DNA of 64,000 nt from Paenibacillus_AB hodogayensis (GTDB lineage: Bacteria > Bacillota > Bacilli > Paenibacillales > NBRC-103111), in the NCBI RefSeq assembly GCF_039536325.1, contig NZ_BAAAYO010000011.1, forward strand, positions 1 to 64,000. The letters run 5' to 3'. Both the position numbers and the translations under genes were made by a program. The notes under the pieces were generated by a model. The model was not told the origin of the DNA. It worked only from the letters and a program-made list of their open reading frames with translations, and did not search any database. Positions 8,229 through 15,600 of the stretch are shown here, piece by piece (within the stretch, counting starts at the first letter, position 1; each line of letters opens with the position of its first letter).

Positions 8229-8894
8229 CTAAGAAGCCTCCACCGATTGGATAAACGGAAACTCCTGAATGATCGGCATCAGTTGCTCGACCCGCACATG
8301 ACCGGAAAACCGCAAGCTCATCTCCAAGTGGAGCGCGGCGGGGTCGCCAGCAGCCTGCTCGACATGGTAACCGACCACGGAAATGCCCTTCTCCCCGAGC
8401 AAGCTCAAAATACGCTCCACCGCGGAAGGCTCGTTGCTCAGGCGCAGCGACAGTGTCTCCGTCTTGGGGGAAGACAGCCATCTATGCTTGCCGTGCAGCA
8501 GCTTTTGCGCCAGCAGAACGAGCAAGGTTACGCCGCCGCCCACCTCGTACAGTCCAGCCCCTATCGCCATGCCGATCCCCGCCGTGGTCCATATGCCGGC
8601 CGCCGTCGTCAACCCGCGCACCGTCTGTTTTTGCATAAAAATCATGCCCGCTCCCAAAAAACCGACCCCGCTTACCACTTGGGCCGCGATCCGCGAAGGG
8701 TCGAACGCCAGACTTTCCCAGCCCATCTGATCCCGAAAACCGTATTTCGAGATAACGACCATAAGTGCCGCTCCGACCGCGACAACGAAATGCGTGCGAA
8801 TGCCGGCTTCCTTCATCCGGTTTTTCCGTTCGTAGCCGATCAAAGCACCGCACAGGCCGGCTATGACCACCCTCAGCAAATATTCCGCTTCCAC
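8229..8894 (-). CDS. MgtC/SapB family membrane protein
   Basis: A 221-residue protein. Residues 1-140 contain about four hydrophobic segments with the family hallmarks GALIGYERK near the N-terminus, the RTHFVVAVGAAL block and the GVGFLGAGMIF block. The remaining 80 residues form a soluble ACT-like domain (ILSLLGEKGISVVGY). MgtC proteins lie in the cytoplasmic membrane and are linked to magnesium limitation and, in pathogens, to inhibition of ATP synthase or a phosphate response. The GTG at 8894 was used with GGAAGGTGG upstream. It is transcribed away from the VTC operon, and the 236-base divergent gap is AT-rich with no recognised riboswitch. Confidence 0.88.
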   Translation of the reverse strand: MEAEYLLRVVIAGLCGALIGYERKNRMKEAGIRTHFVVAVGAALMVVISKYGFRDQMGWESLAFDPSRIAAQVVSGVGFLGAGMIFMQKQTVRGLTTAAGIWTTAGIGMAIGAGLYEVGGGVTLLVLLAQKLLHGKHRWLSSPKTETLSLRLSNEPSAVERILSLLGEKGISVVGYHVEQAAGDPAALHLEMSLRFSGHVRVEQLMPIIQEFPFIQSVEAS

Positions 8895-9063
8895 GTTTGC
8901 ATTCCACCTTCCAGTCCGTAATCGTCGTACCCGGAAATCGATAGCAAGATTCCCTTCATCTTACTCAATTGAAGCGGTTTCATCAAATCCTTTTTCAGCG
9001 CTTTCTAGGCGTACCTTCAGTTTGCGCTCAGTTCAAATTCATAAAAAAATAATAATAACTGCG

Positions 9064-9069
9064 TATACT
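9064..9069 (+). promoter_or_regulatory. probable -10 box of the VTC operon
   Basis: TATACT lies 62 bases before the VTC start codon and just after an A-rich tract (AAAAAAATAATAATAA) that could act as an UP-like element. No clear -35 box was found, so the start point is uncertain. Confidence 0.4.
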
Positions 9070-9130
9070 TAGCCATGTAAACCGATACCGACGCCCTGAA
9101 ACACCCCATAAAGAAAGCGAGGAATCCGGC

Positions 9131-9853
9131 ATGACACGGCCCCAGACCAAGATGAAATTCCGCAACGAGCTCAAATTTTTCATCAACTACGCCCAGTATT
9201 ATTTGATCCGGCAGCGATTGCGATACATGGCTCAGACCGACCCGCATGTCGGCGACACGGGCGAATACCATATTCGCAGCCTTTACTTCGACGATATCCG
9301 GAACACGGCGCTGCACGAGAAATTGGGCGGCATCCGGGACAGAAGCAAGTATCGCATCCGCATTTACAACCTGGAAGACCGCGTCATCCATCTGGAGAAA
9401 AAAATTAAACGGTTGGACACGATCGCCAAGGTGAAGGAGCCGCTGACGCGACCCGCCTTCGACGCGATTGCCGCCGGCGATTACGAGGTGCTGAACGTGC
9501 CGGAGAAGCCGCTGCTGGCGGACATGTACGCTCAGACGAACCAGCGCCTGCTGCGCCCCAAAGTTATTGTCGATTATGTACGCGAGCCGTACGTCTGCGA
9601 GAACGGCAATGTGCGCATTACGTTCGACAAAGAGCTGCGGACCGGACTGCATGCAACCGATCTGTTCGATAAACGGCTGGAGACGGTCCGGGCCATCCCC
9701 GACGGCACCATGATACTTGAGGTGAAGTTCGACGAATATATTCCCGAATATATCCGCTCGGCGATCCAGCACGAAGGCCTGATCCGGCAATCGGCCTCCA
9801 AGTACGTCATGTGCCGCCAATATTTAAAAGAAAACGACTGGGAGGACTATTAA
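9131..9853 (+). CDS. VTC-domain polyphosphate polymerase
   Basis: A 240-residue protein that consists almost only of a VTC tunnel domain. Typical elements are FRNELKFFI at the start, HIRSLYFDD, RSKYRIRIYN, LEKKIKRLD, KVIVDYVREPYV, ITFDKELRTG and ILEVKFDEYIPEYI near the end, with the alternating basic residues that line the polyphosphate tunnel in yeast Vtc4. VTC enzymes make polyphosphate from ATP and push it through the catalytic tunnel. This copy has no transmembrane part of its own. It is followed after one base by a DUF4956 membrane protein and then a CotH kinase, a gene order seen in many bacteria. A GAGGAA ribosome site precedes the ATG. Confidence 0.9.
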   Translation: MTRPQTKMKFRNELKFFINYAQYYLIRQRLRYMAQTDPHVGDTGEYHIRSLYFDDIRNTALHEKLGGIRDRSKYRIRIYNLEDRVIHLEKKIKRLDTIAKVKEPLTRPAFDAIAAGDYEVLNVPEKPLLADMYAQTNQRLLRPKVIVDYVREPYVCENGNVRITFDKELRTGLHATDLFDKRLETVRAIPDGTMILEVKFDEYIPEYIRSAIQHEGLIRQSASKYVMCRQYLKENDWEDY

Positions 9854-9854
9854 T

Positions 9855-10565
9855 ATGGATACTGCTGCGGAAACGGCCGCCAAGACGGCGACAACTTTTT
9901 CGGATATCTTGAAAAAATCGGTGCTGGACAACTTCTCGAACGACATCAGCATCTGGACGATCCTCATCACGCTCGGCGTAGCTTTTTTTATCGGCCTGTT
10001 TATTTATATGTTGTATAAACATACTTTCAGCGGCGTGTTGTATTCCAAAAGCTTCAATGTTTCGCTGATCGGCATGACGCTAGTGACGGCCATGGTCATT
10101 ATTGCCATCAACTCCAATCTGGTGCTGTCGCTCGGGATGGTCGGCGCGCTCTCTATCGTCCGTTTCCGGACTCCGATCAAAGACCCTACGGATCTGATCT
10201 TCCTGTTCTGGTCGGCAGCTGCCGGAATTGTAAGCGGGGCCGGATTTTATACGCTGGCCATTGCGGGCTCGATCATTGTCGGTCTCGTGCTTGTTCTATT
10301 CATCAAAAGCATGGCGGTGGAGACGCCGTACCTGCTCGTCGTCAACTGCGACGGGGACGATAGCGAGGAGCAGGTGCACCGCACCTTGAACGGTCTCGTG
10401 AAACGTTACCACGTGAAGCAAAAAACCGTAAAGCCGGGCAACACGGAAATGACGCTGGAAGTGCGCCTGAAAGATCGCGAGGCCGCTTTCGTCAACCGGA
10501 TCTCCGGGCTGTCGGGCGTCAAGCATGCCGTACTGATCAGCTATAGCGGCGATTACGCATCCTGA
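9855..10565 (+). CDS. DUF4956 membrane protein
   Basis: A 236-residue integral membrane protein with three to four hydrophobic segments between residues about 30 and 155. The conserved LGMVGALSIVRFRTPIKDP motif sits between membrane segments, and a soluble C-terminal alpha/beta domain of about 80 residues follows (DGDDSEEQVHRTLNGLVKRY). It matches DUF4956, a family with no established activity that travels with VTC polymerases and CotH kinases. It begins one base after the VTC stop, and GGGAGG inside the VTC end provides its ribosome site. Its stop codon overlaps the CotH ORF, so translational coupling is likely. The role as membrane partner or channel for the polymerase is inference. Confidence 0.88.
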   Translation: MDTAAETAAKTATTFSDILKKSVLDNFSNDISIWTILITLGVAFFIGLFIYMLYKHTFSGVLYSKSFNVSLIGMTLVTAMVIIAINSNLVLSLGMVGALSIVRFRTPIKDPTDLIFLFWSAAAGIVSGAGFYTLAIAGSIIVGLVLVLFIKSMAVETPYLLVVNCDGDDSEEQVHRTLNGLVKRYHVKQKTVKPGNTEMTLEVRLKDREAAFVNRISGLSGVKHAVLISYSGDYAS

Positions 10566-10585
10566 TGGGATTGGAGGTTATGAAG

Positions 10586-12388
10586 ATGAATTCGAAGGCT
10601 GCGCTCCCGATCCTGGCATGCCTCTGCATCGTCATGCTGCTGGTCGGGTATACCGGCAAGATGTTCTCGCTTCAATCGGCAGGCTCCGTCGGGACCGCTC
10701 TCGCCTCCGCTTCGACCGATACGGACAAGATCGAACAGATTGTGTTTCCCAAAGACAAGGTGGTCGATGTGAAAATTACGATCGATCCGAACGATTTTCA
10801 AGATATGCTGGACAACGCCGCAGAGGAAGAAATGAAAACCGCCTCGGTCGATTACAACGGCGTCCGCTTCGATCATATCGGAATACGCACCAAAGGGAAC
10901 CTTAGTCTGCGGAGCGTCGTCAGCTCCGATTCGGACCGGTACAGCTTCAAGCTGTCGTTCGACGAATATTTAACGAACCAAACGTTTTACGGCATAAACA
11001 AGATCAACCTGAACAACAATTACAGCGATGCGACGTATATGCGGGAGTTTCTGACATACGAATTGGCGCGCGAGATGGGTTTGCCGGTCCCCGAGGTTTC
11101 CTATGTCAACGTCTATGTGAACGACAAACTATGGGGCTTCTATCTGGCTGTCGAGCAGATTGGCGACTCCTACCTGGAGCGGCATTTCGGCAACGCTTAT
11201 GGCGCGCTGTACAAAGCCGAGATGGGCGGCAACGGCGGCGACCTGCTGTGGCGGGACGACAAGCTCTCCTCTTACCCGGCTCTGGCTCAAAAGTCCAAAT
11301 CGTCCAACGGGGACGTGCTGGTAGACATGCTCCGCGAGCTGAACAACGGCTCGGACTACGAGAGCGTGCTTGACGTGGAGGAGGCGCTCCGCTATATCGC
11401 CTTGAATGTACTGGCCGTCAACACGGACAGCTACTTGGGGCAAAACAAGCAAAATTATTATTTATACGAAGACGAAGGGATATTTTCGGTGCTTCCATGG
11501 GATTACAATATGGCGTTCGGGGGTCTCGGCAATGCTGCATTGATGATCGATGAGCCCACCCAAGGCGCCTTGAGCGAGCGGCCGCTCGTTGCCAAGCTGC
11601 TGCAAGTCGATGCTTACAAAGAGATGTACCACGGAATCATCCGCGAGGCCATTGAAGGCTATCTGGCTCCCGATACTTTTAACGCCACGGTGCAGCAAAT
11701 CGCCGACAGGATAGCTCCCTATGTGGAACAGGATCCCCGCCCGTTCTATTCGTACGAGCAGTTTAAAAGCGGCACCGCCCAACTCGTCTCGTCCAATACC
11801 GGCAATGTGCAAAGCTATGCCGGACAACTCGAAGGCACGATCGCCTCCTCGGGCGACGGCAGCGGCAGCGGGGGAGGCATGGGCGGTCCTGGCGGTGGAA
11901 GAGGACAAGGACCGGGGCAGCAGGGACAGGAGCAGGCTCAGGGTCAAGGCCAAGGACAGAGACGGGAACAAGTACCCGGATGGGGAGGCCCGTCTCAGGA
12001 TAAGGGCAATGTGACGTCATCCGAAGCCGGAGCCGAACGCCCTGCTCTGGTGCAAACTGCCGCAGGCGCTCCCGCCTCGGAAGGCGGCGAAGGGCTGCTC
12101 CCACCCTCCGCTCCCGAAGGGCAGCAAGCTCCGAACGGTCAGCAAGGCATGAACGACCAACCGGCAGCCAATGGACGGCAAGGTCGCGGTCCTTTTGACG
12201 CCGGCGGGATGGGTGGTCCCGGTGGCATGGGCGCTCCCGGCGGCGGCGGGATGGGTGCCATGTGGAACCAAGGAAGTGCCGGCCCCACTTCCGCTTCATA
12301 CACATCCGCTTATTTGACAGGCGCTCTGCTCGTTCTGCTCGTGCTGGTTTCGGTTTTCGTATCTCTTTACCGGAGAAGAAGATGGTGA
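10586..12388 (+). CDS. CotH kinase family protein with Gly/Gln-rich linker and C-terminal membrane anchor
   Basis: A 600-residue extracytoplasmic protein. A signal anchor (about 5-25) is followed by a CotH domain (about 45-400) with KINLNNN, YLAVEQIGDSY and the LPWDYNMAFGG active-site block typical of CotH atypical protein kinases. Residues about 425-565 are low complexity, rich in Gly, Gln and Pro. A last hydrophobic helix with RRRRW end anchors the C-terminus. CotH of Bacillus phosphorylates spore coat proteins; here the membrane anchors and the VTC/DUF4956 context suggest an envelope function. The third in-frame ATG was chosen because GGAGG is eight bases away; the ORF opens at 10565. A strong terminator follows. 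Confidence 0.85.
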   Translation: MNSKAALPILACLCIVMLLVGYTGKMFSLQSAGSVGTALASASTDTDKIEQIVFPKDKVVDVKITIDPNDFQDMLDNAAEEEMKTASVDYNGVRFDHIGIRTKGNLSLRSVVSSDSDRYSFKLSFDEYLTNQTFYGINKINLNNNYSDATYMREFLTYELAREMGLPVPEVSYVNVYVNDKLWGFYLAVEQIGDSYLERHFGNAYGALYKAEMGGNGGDLLWRDDKLSSYPALAQKSKSSNGDVLVDMLRELNNGSDYESVLDVEEALRYIALNVLAVNTDSYLGQNKQNYYLYEDEGIFSVLPWDYNMAFGGLGNAALMIDEPTQGALSERPLVAKLLQVDAYKEMYHGIIREAIEGYLAPDTFNATVQQIADRIAPYVEQDPRPFYSYEQFKSGTAQLVSSNTGNVQSYAGQLEGTIASSGDGSGSGGGMGGPGGGRGQGPGQQGQEQAQGQGQGQRREQVPGWGGPSQDKGNVTSSEAGAERPALVQTAAGAPASEGGEGLLPPSAPEGQQAPNGQQGMNDQPAANGRQGRGPFDAGGMGGPGGMGAPGGGGMGAMWNQGSAGPTSASYTSAYLTGALLVLLVLVSVFVSLYRRRRW

Positions 12389-12426
12389 TTTCCCCCTGGC
12401 ATTTCTTCCTTCATTCCGTCTGTCAG

Positions 12427-12451
12427 CCTCCCGGTTTTCCGGGAGGTTTTT
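12427..12451 (+). terminator. terminator of the VTC-DUF4956-CotH operon
   Basis: CCTCCCGG and CCGGGAGG form a perfect 8-bp stem with a TTTT loop, followed by TTTTTG. It lies 38 bases after the CotH stop codon. Confidence 0.85.
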
Positions 12452-12477
12452 GTTATCTCCTGATTCCAATTTCAAAA

Positions 12478-12506
12478 TTGAATTGATTTATTTTTCGTTA
12501 TATAAT
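12478..12506 (+). promoter_or_regulatory. sigma-A promoter
   Basis: TTGAAT (12478-12483), a 17-base spacer and a perfect TATAAT (12501-12506) lie 64 bases before the unknown gene at 12571. Confidence 0.75.
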
Positions 12507-12570
12507 CAGTTGCAAAATAATATACTTGTTTCATTCGTTTGAAACTGTGTATAAAAAGGAGTGGATCCCC

Positions 12571-13191
12571 ATGCCCGACCCTACTGCCGTCAGCTCGGCG
12601 CTCGACGAGCTTTCCGAAGGAATGACCGGCTACGAAGAAGATTTGGCCGATGAAATCGGCGAGCTCGCCAAGCAGCGCGATTGGCAGTCCATTCAGAATC
12701 GTACCGAATACGCCAAACATATCCGCTCCTTCGCTCATAAAATCATGGCGCTCAAAGAGGAATGGGACCGCCTGAACGGCTTGGAGGAGGCGGCCGAGCC
12801 GGTAGCGGCCGGCGATGCCGATCACTTGCCGGTAACGGCGCGCACCCGTTGGGAAAAGATCGGGGACAAAATCCGCGTCCAAACTGAAGGCGGACGTTCC
12901 GCCTATTCCAACATTATCCCCGTCTGGTTGTTCAAGGATTTGGCGCTTGCCGCGCTTGGCCAGATCAAGACGAGCGGCTATGTGAAGACTGCCGACGTAT
13001 TGAACGTAAAGCTCGATACGATCGTGGAGAAAAGCGAGTACAAGCGAGCCCCCCGGCTCCCCGTCTACGTCACCTTCAAAGTGCTGGTGAAGGAAGGCGT
13101 ATTCGAAAACCCGGACCGTAACTCGCACCGGTACACCCTTGTAGGCGGAAATGAAAATTTGCTGCGCCGTTTTCTCGGCGAACTGGAGTAA
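12571..13191 (+). CDS. unrecognised 206-residue soluble protein
   Basis: No family was recognised. The protein has no signal peptide or membrane segment. The first 70 residues are acidic and helical (LDELSEGMTGYEEDLADEIGEL). Then comes a short linker (VAAGDADHLPV) and a mixed alpha/beta C-terminal half that begins WEKIGDKIRVQTEGGRSAYSNIIP and ends in a basic stretch. The KTSGYVKTADVLN segment could be part of a winged helix, but this is weak. It has its own TTGAAT-17-TATAAT promoter and a ribosome site (AAAGGAG, ten bases before the ATG); an earlier in-frame start at 12526 lacks one. Peptide deformylase follows 37 bases later and may be cotranscribed. Confidence 0.75.
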   Translation: MPDPTAVSSALDELSEGMTGYEEDLADEIGELAKQRDWQSIQNRTEYAKHIRSFAHKIMALKEEWDRLNGLEEAAEPVAAGDADHLPVTARTRWEKIGDKIRVQTEGGRSAYSNIIPVWLFKDLALAALGQIKTSGYVKTADVLNVKLDTIVEKSEYKRAPRLPVYVTFKVLVKEGVFENPDRNSHRYTLVGGNENLLRRFLGELE

Positions 13192-13228
13192 TGATTCCCT
13201 TTAAACGTTATAAAAGGAGCGCAAGACC

Positions 13229-13750
13229 ATGGCAGAAAAAATGATTCGCAAAATCGGCGATCCCGTCCTGCGGACCGTGTGCAAACCCGTCCCGGCGATC
13301 ACGCCGAACATCGTCAAGCTGCTTAACGACTTGGCGGAAACGATCCATTCGGGGGAAAATCGCGCCGGACTGGCTGCGCCGCAAGTCGGCATTCCGAAAC
13401 GGATTGCCGTAATCGATTACGGAACGGGTTTGATCGAGCTGATCAACCCCGTCATTGTGGAGCGGGCGGGCGAGCAGTCCGGCTTCGAGGCTTGTTTGTC
13501 TATACCGGGCGTCTACGGCACGGTGAAACGGGCGAAGTACGTTAAAGTGAAAACGTGGAATCGAGCAGGAAAAGAAACGTATGTGGAAGGCGAAGACCAT
13601 GTGGCGGTGTGCATGCAGCACGAAATCGACCATCTGGACGGCATCCTGTATATCGATCATGTAAAAAAGGGACAGTTGTACAATGAACACAACGACAAGC
13701 CGCTTGACGTGCTGAAGCTGATCCGGCTATCCAGGTCTGAAGACCGATAA
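13229..13750 (+). CDS. def: peptide deformylase
   Basis: A 173-residue metallohydrolase that removes the formyl group from the initiator methionine of nascent proteins. The three family motifs are present: GLAAPQVGI (47-55), EACLSIPG with the metal-ligand Cys89 (canonical EGCLS, so Ala replaces Gly), and HEIDHLDG with His131, Glu132 and His135. The short length without the type-2 insertion is closer to type 1 enzymes. AAAAGGAG precedes the ATG. Methionyl-tRNA formyltransferase, often a neighbour, is not here, so this may be a second, stand-alone deformylase. Confidence 0.95.
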   Translation: MAEKMIRKIGDPVLRTVCKPVPAITPNIVKLLNDLAETIHSGENRAGLAAPQVGIPKRIAVIDYGTGLIELINPVIVERAGEQSGFEACLSIPGVYGTVKRAKYVKVKTWNRAGKETYVEGEDHVAVCMQHEIDHLDGILYIDHVKKGQLYNEHNDKPLDVLKLIRLSRSEDR

Positions 13751-13969
13751 CGTCTCAACCGGCAAAAGGCGATCAAACGGCCGTAAAACGGAATAAGAAA
13801 GAGTAAACGGGTGAACCCTGTAGGATAGAATCGAAAAGGTTCGCACAATTTGCGTTGTTCGACAAAATTCAGGTAATTTCCGCATATTCAGTTTTTTTTC
13901 TACAATTTATTATAGTGAAAACGGACCAGTAAAACAATATATATGCGTAATTACAGTGGGCTCAAAGTC

Positions 13970-14926
13970 CTACAAATGTTTTTTCAGCCAGTCCTCGACA
14001 TAGTCGGGGGCTGCTTTTTGAATTTGTTGCACGGTGTGCAAATATCGTTGGGTCGTATTGATGTGCGTGTGGCCTAGCGACTCCTGCACCTGCTGGAGGC
14101 TGGCCCCGTTCAACAAAGCCAGCGTCGCGTTCGTATGCCGCAGCCAATGCGGCGTTACTTTTTTCCCCACACCCCAGTCTTCCCGCGCTTTCTTAATGAT
14201 CTTCTCCACCCCCCGCACGGATACGGGGAACAATCGCTGCCCCTCTTCATGCTTGTCATGGTTTTTCCGGTTCTTCGCAATATAGCTGCTCAACAACTGC
14301 CACAGCATAGCAGGCACTTTTACTTCCCGCTCCTTCCCGCCTTTGCCGCGGATCGTCAGCCACACCGACGTTTCCTGCGGATCGGTATGAAAATCTCTTT
14401 CTTCGATGCCGACCAGTTCGGATACCCGAAGGCCCAGCATAAGCAAGGTTAAGCCGATTAAATAATTGCGATGTCCTTGTTTTTTCAATTGCTCGATCAG
14501 ACCGATCGCTTCGCTCTTGGTCAAGTAATGATGGCTGCTCGTAACCGGAATTTTGGGCAGACGGACGCAGGTAGTCGGATTTTGGGGAAATAAGCCGATA
14601 TTCGGGTCGCTTCCCCATTTGTATAGGGAACGCAAAGGAGCGATTTGAATCGCAATCGTGGCAGGCGCTTGGGGTTTGTTCGTTTTGGTGAACATCCCCT
14701 TGCCCAGGCTGAGCTTGTAAGCCTCCACCTCTCTCCAGGTCACGTCCTTCAACGGCTTATGGCCGATAAAAAGCCGAAACCTCTCTATCGCGTTGCGGTA
14801 ATTCCTTATCGTATAAGGGGAGCGGTCGCATGAAGCGAGGAACATATTTACAATCTGATCGTCGGAAAAATCAGAATGGACATCTTTGGAAACCAAAAAA
14901 ACGGGCAGCGTATTTTGCATGTGCAT
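13970..14926 (-). CDS. tyrosine-type site-specific recombinase (integrase)
   Basis: A 318-residue tyrosine recombinase with a SAM-like N-terminal core-binding domain (about 20-105) and a C-terminal catalytic domain. All catalytic residues are visible: Arg167 (LGLRVSELVG), Lys195 (RGKGGKER), His260 and Arg263 (PHWLRHTNA), His286 (LGHTHINTT) and nucleophile Tyr295 (QRYLHT). Such enzymes exchange DNA strands at short inverted sites. Size and sequence are Xer/integron-like rather than those of a large phage integrase. The start is uncertain: ATG 14926 lies 12 bases after GAGGAGG, ATG 14947 is possible, and the ORF opens at a TTG at 15034. No excisionase, attachment site or phage gene is adjacent, so it appears to be a solitary enzyme. 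Confidence 0.88.
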   Translation of the reverse strand: MHMQNTLPVFLVSKDVHSDFSDDQIVNMFLASCDRSPYTIRNYRNAIERFRLFIGHKPLKDVTWREVEAYKLSLGKGMFTKTNKPQAPATIAIQIAPLRSLYKWGSDPNIGLFPQNPTTCVRLPKIPVTSSHHYLTKSEAIGLIEQLKKQGHRNYLIGLTLLMLGLRVSELVGIEERDFHTDPQETSVWLTIRGKGGKEREVKVPAMLWQLLSSYIAKNRKNHDKHEEGQRLFPVSVRGVEKIIKKAREDWGVGKKVTPHWLRHTNATLALLNGASLQQVQESLGHTHINTTQRYLHTVQQIQKAAPDYVEDWLKKHL

Positions 14927-15081
14927 TGGTTGGTTGTGCCTCCTCATGTTGATCGAACAACGCAAATTGTACGAACTCATTGTATCACGATTGAAGGGTA
15001 ACTTTTCCAGGGAGGGAGTGGACTTGAGCGACAATCGGTGTTTGAAAAATCAGTCCCATCATTCGACAAGGAGGCTTGGCC

Positions 15082-15546
15082 TTGAACGATATCGGCGGTC
15101 AATACGTCGTGTTTTCCATTAATGGCATCCTGTACGGCATTCCTATTCTGGAGGTTTCGGAAATTATCCGGAGGCAGCCGTTGATGACCACCATGCAAGC
15201 GGAAGACGAATTTCTAGGAATCCTTTCGCTGCGCCGTAAAATTGTCCCCGTCCTCAGCCTGCACCGTCTCTTCCGGGAACCGGAGCCAGCGCATGGAGCG
15301 AAAACGGAGCGGATCATGATTATTGCGCACGAAGGCCGGGAGATCGGCATCGTGGTCGATGAAGTAAGCCGTGTGCTGCACTTATCGGGTCAGCCGATCA
15401 GCACGCCCCCCTATATGGCCCGTAACAAATGGATCAACGGATTGTATCAACACGGAGAACTGCTCATCACCCTTCTCCGGACAAGTCCCCTGTTCGACGC
15501 AGAGAGGGCAGGCTTCGCAGAGATGGACGACAGCTGTGCCGGCTAA
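15082..15546 (+). CDS. cheW: CheW-domain chemotaxis coupling protein
   Basis: A 154-residue single-domain CheW-like protein that would link chemoreceptors to the CheA kinase. The beta-barrel pattern is clear: YVVFSINGILYGIPILEVSEII at the start, FLGILSLRRKIVPVLSLHRLF, then IGIVVDEVSRVL. The TTG at 15082 was selected because GGAGG lies exactly seven bases upstream; the TTG at 15076 is too close. A chemoreceptor gene follows 54 bases later on the same strand, so the two probably form an operon and a dedicated signalling pair outside any main chemotaxis cluster. Confidence 0.9.
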   Translation: MNDIGGQYVVFSINGILYGIPILEVSEIIRRQPLMTTMQAEDEFLGILSLRRKIVPVLSLHRLFREPEPAHGAKTERIMIIAHEGREIGIVVDEVSRVLHLSGQPISTPPYMARNKWINGLYQHGELLITLLRTSPLFDAERAGFAEMDDSCAG

Positions 15547-15600
15547 TCGGATGCCGGCAACGTTTTACGACTAACCTAACCATGCACAGGAGTGATTTAC

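Noticed and set aside
8063..8254. 63-codon ORF in the helD-MgtC gap
   Set aside because: No ribosome site, it crosses the terminator-like hairpin and shows no family features.
11860..12270. Repetitive Gly/Gln/Pro-coding DNA in the CotH gene as a possible CRISPR or satellite array
   Set aside because: Units are irregular, in frame and without spacers; this is a low-complexity protein linker.
13900..13930. AT-rich sequence next to the recombinase with some similarity to dif
   Set aside because: Alignment to the Gram-positive dif consensus needs a gap and several mismatches, and the arms do not form a good dyad.
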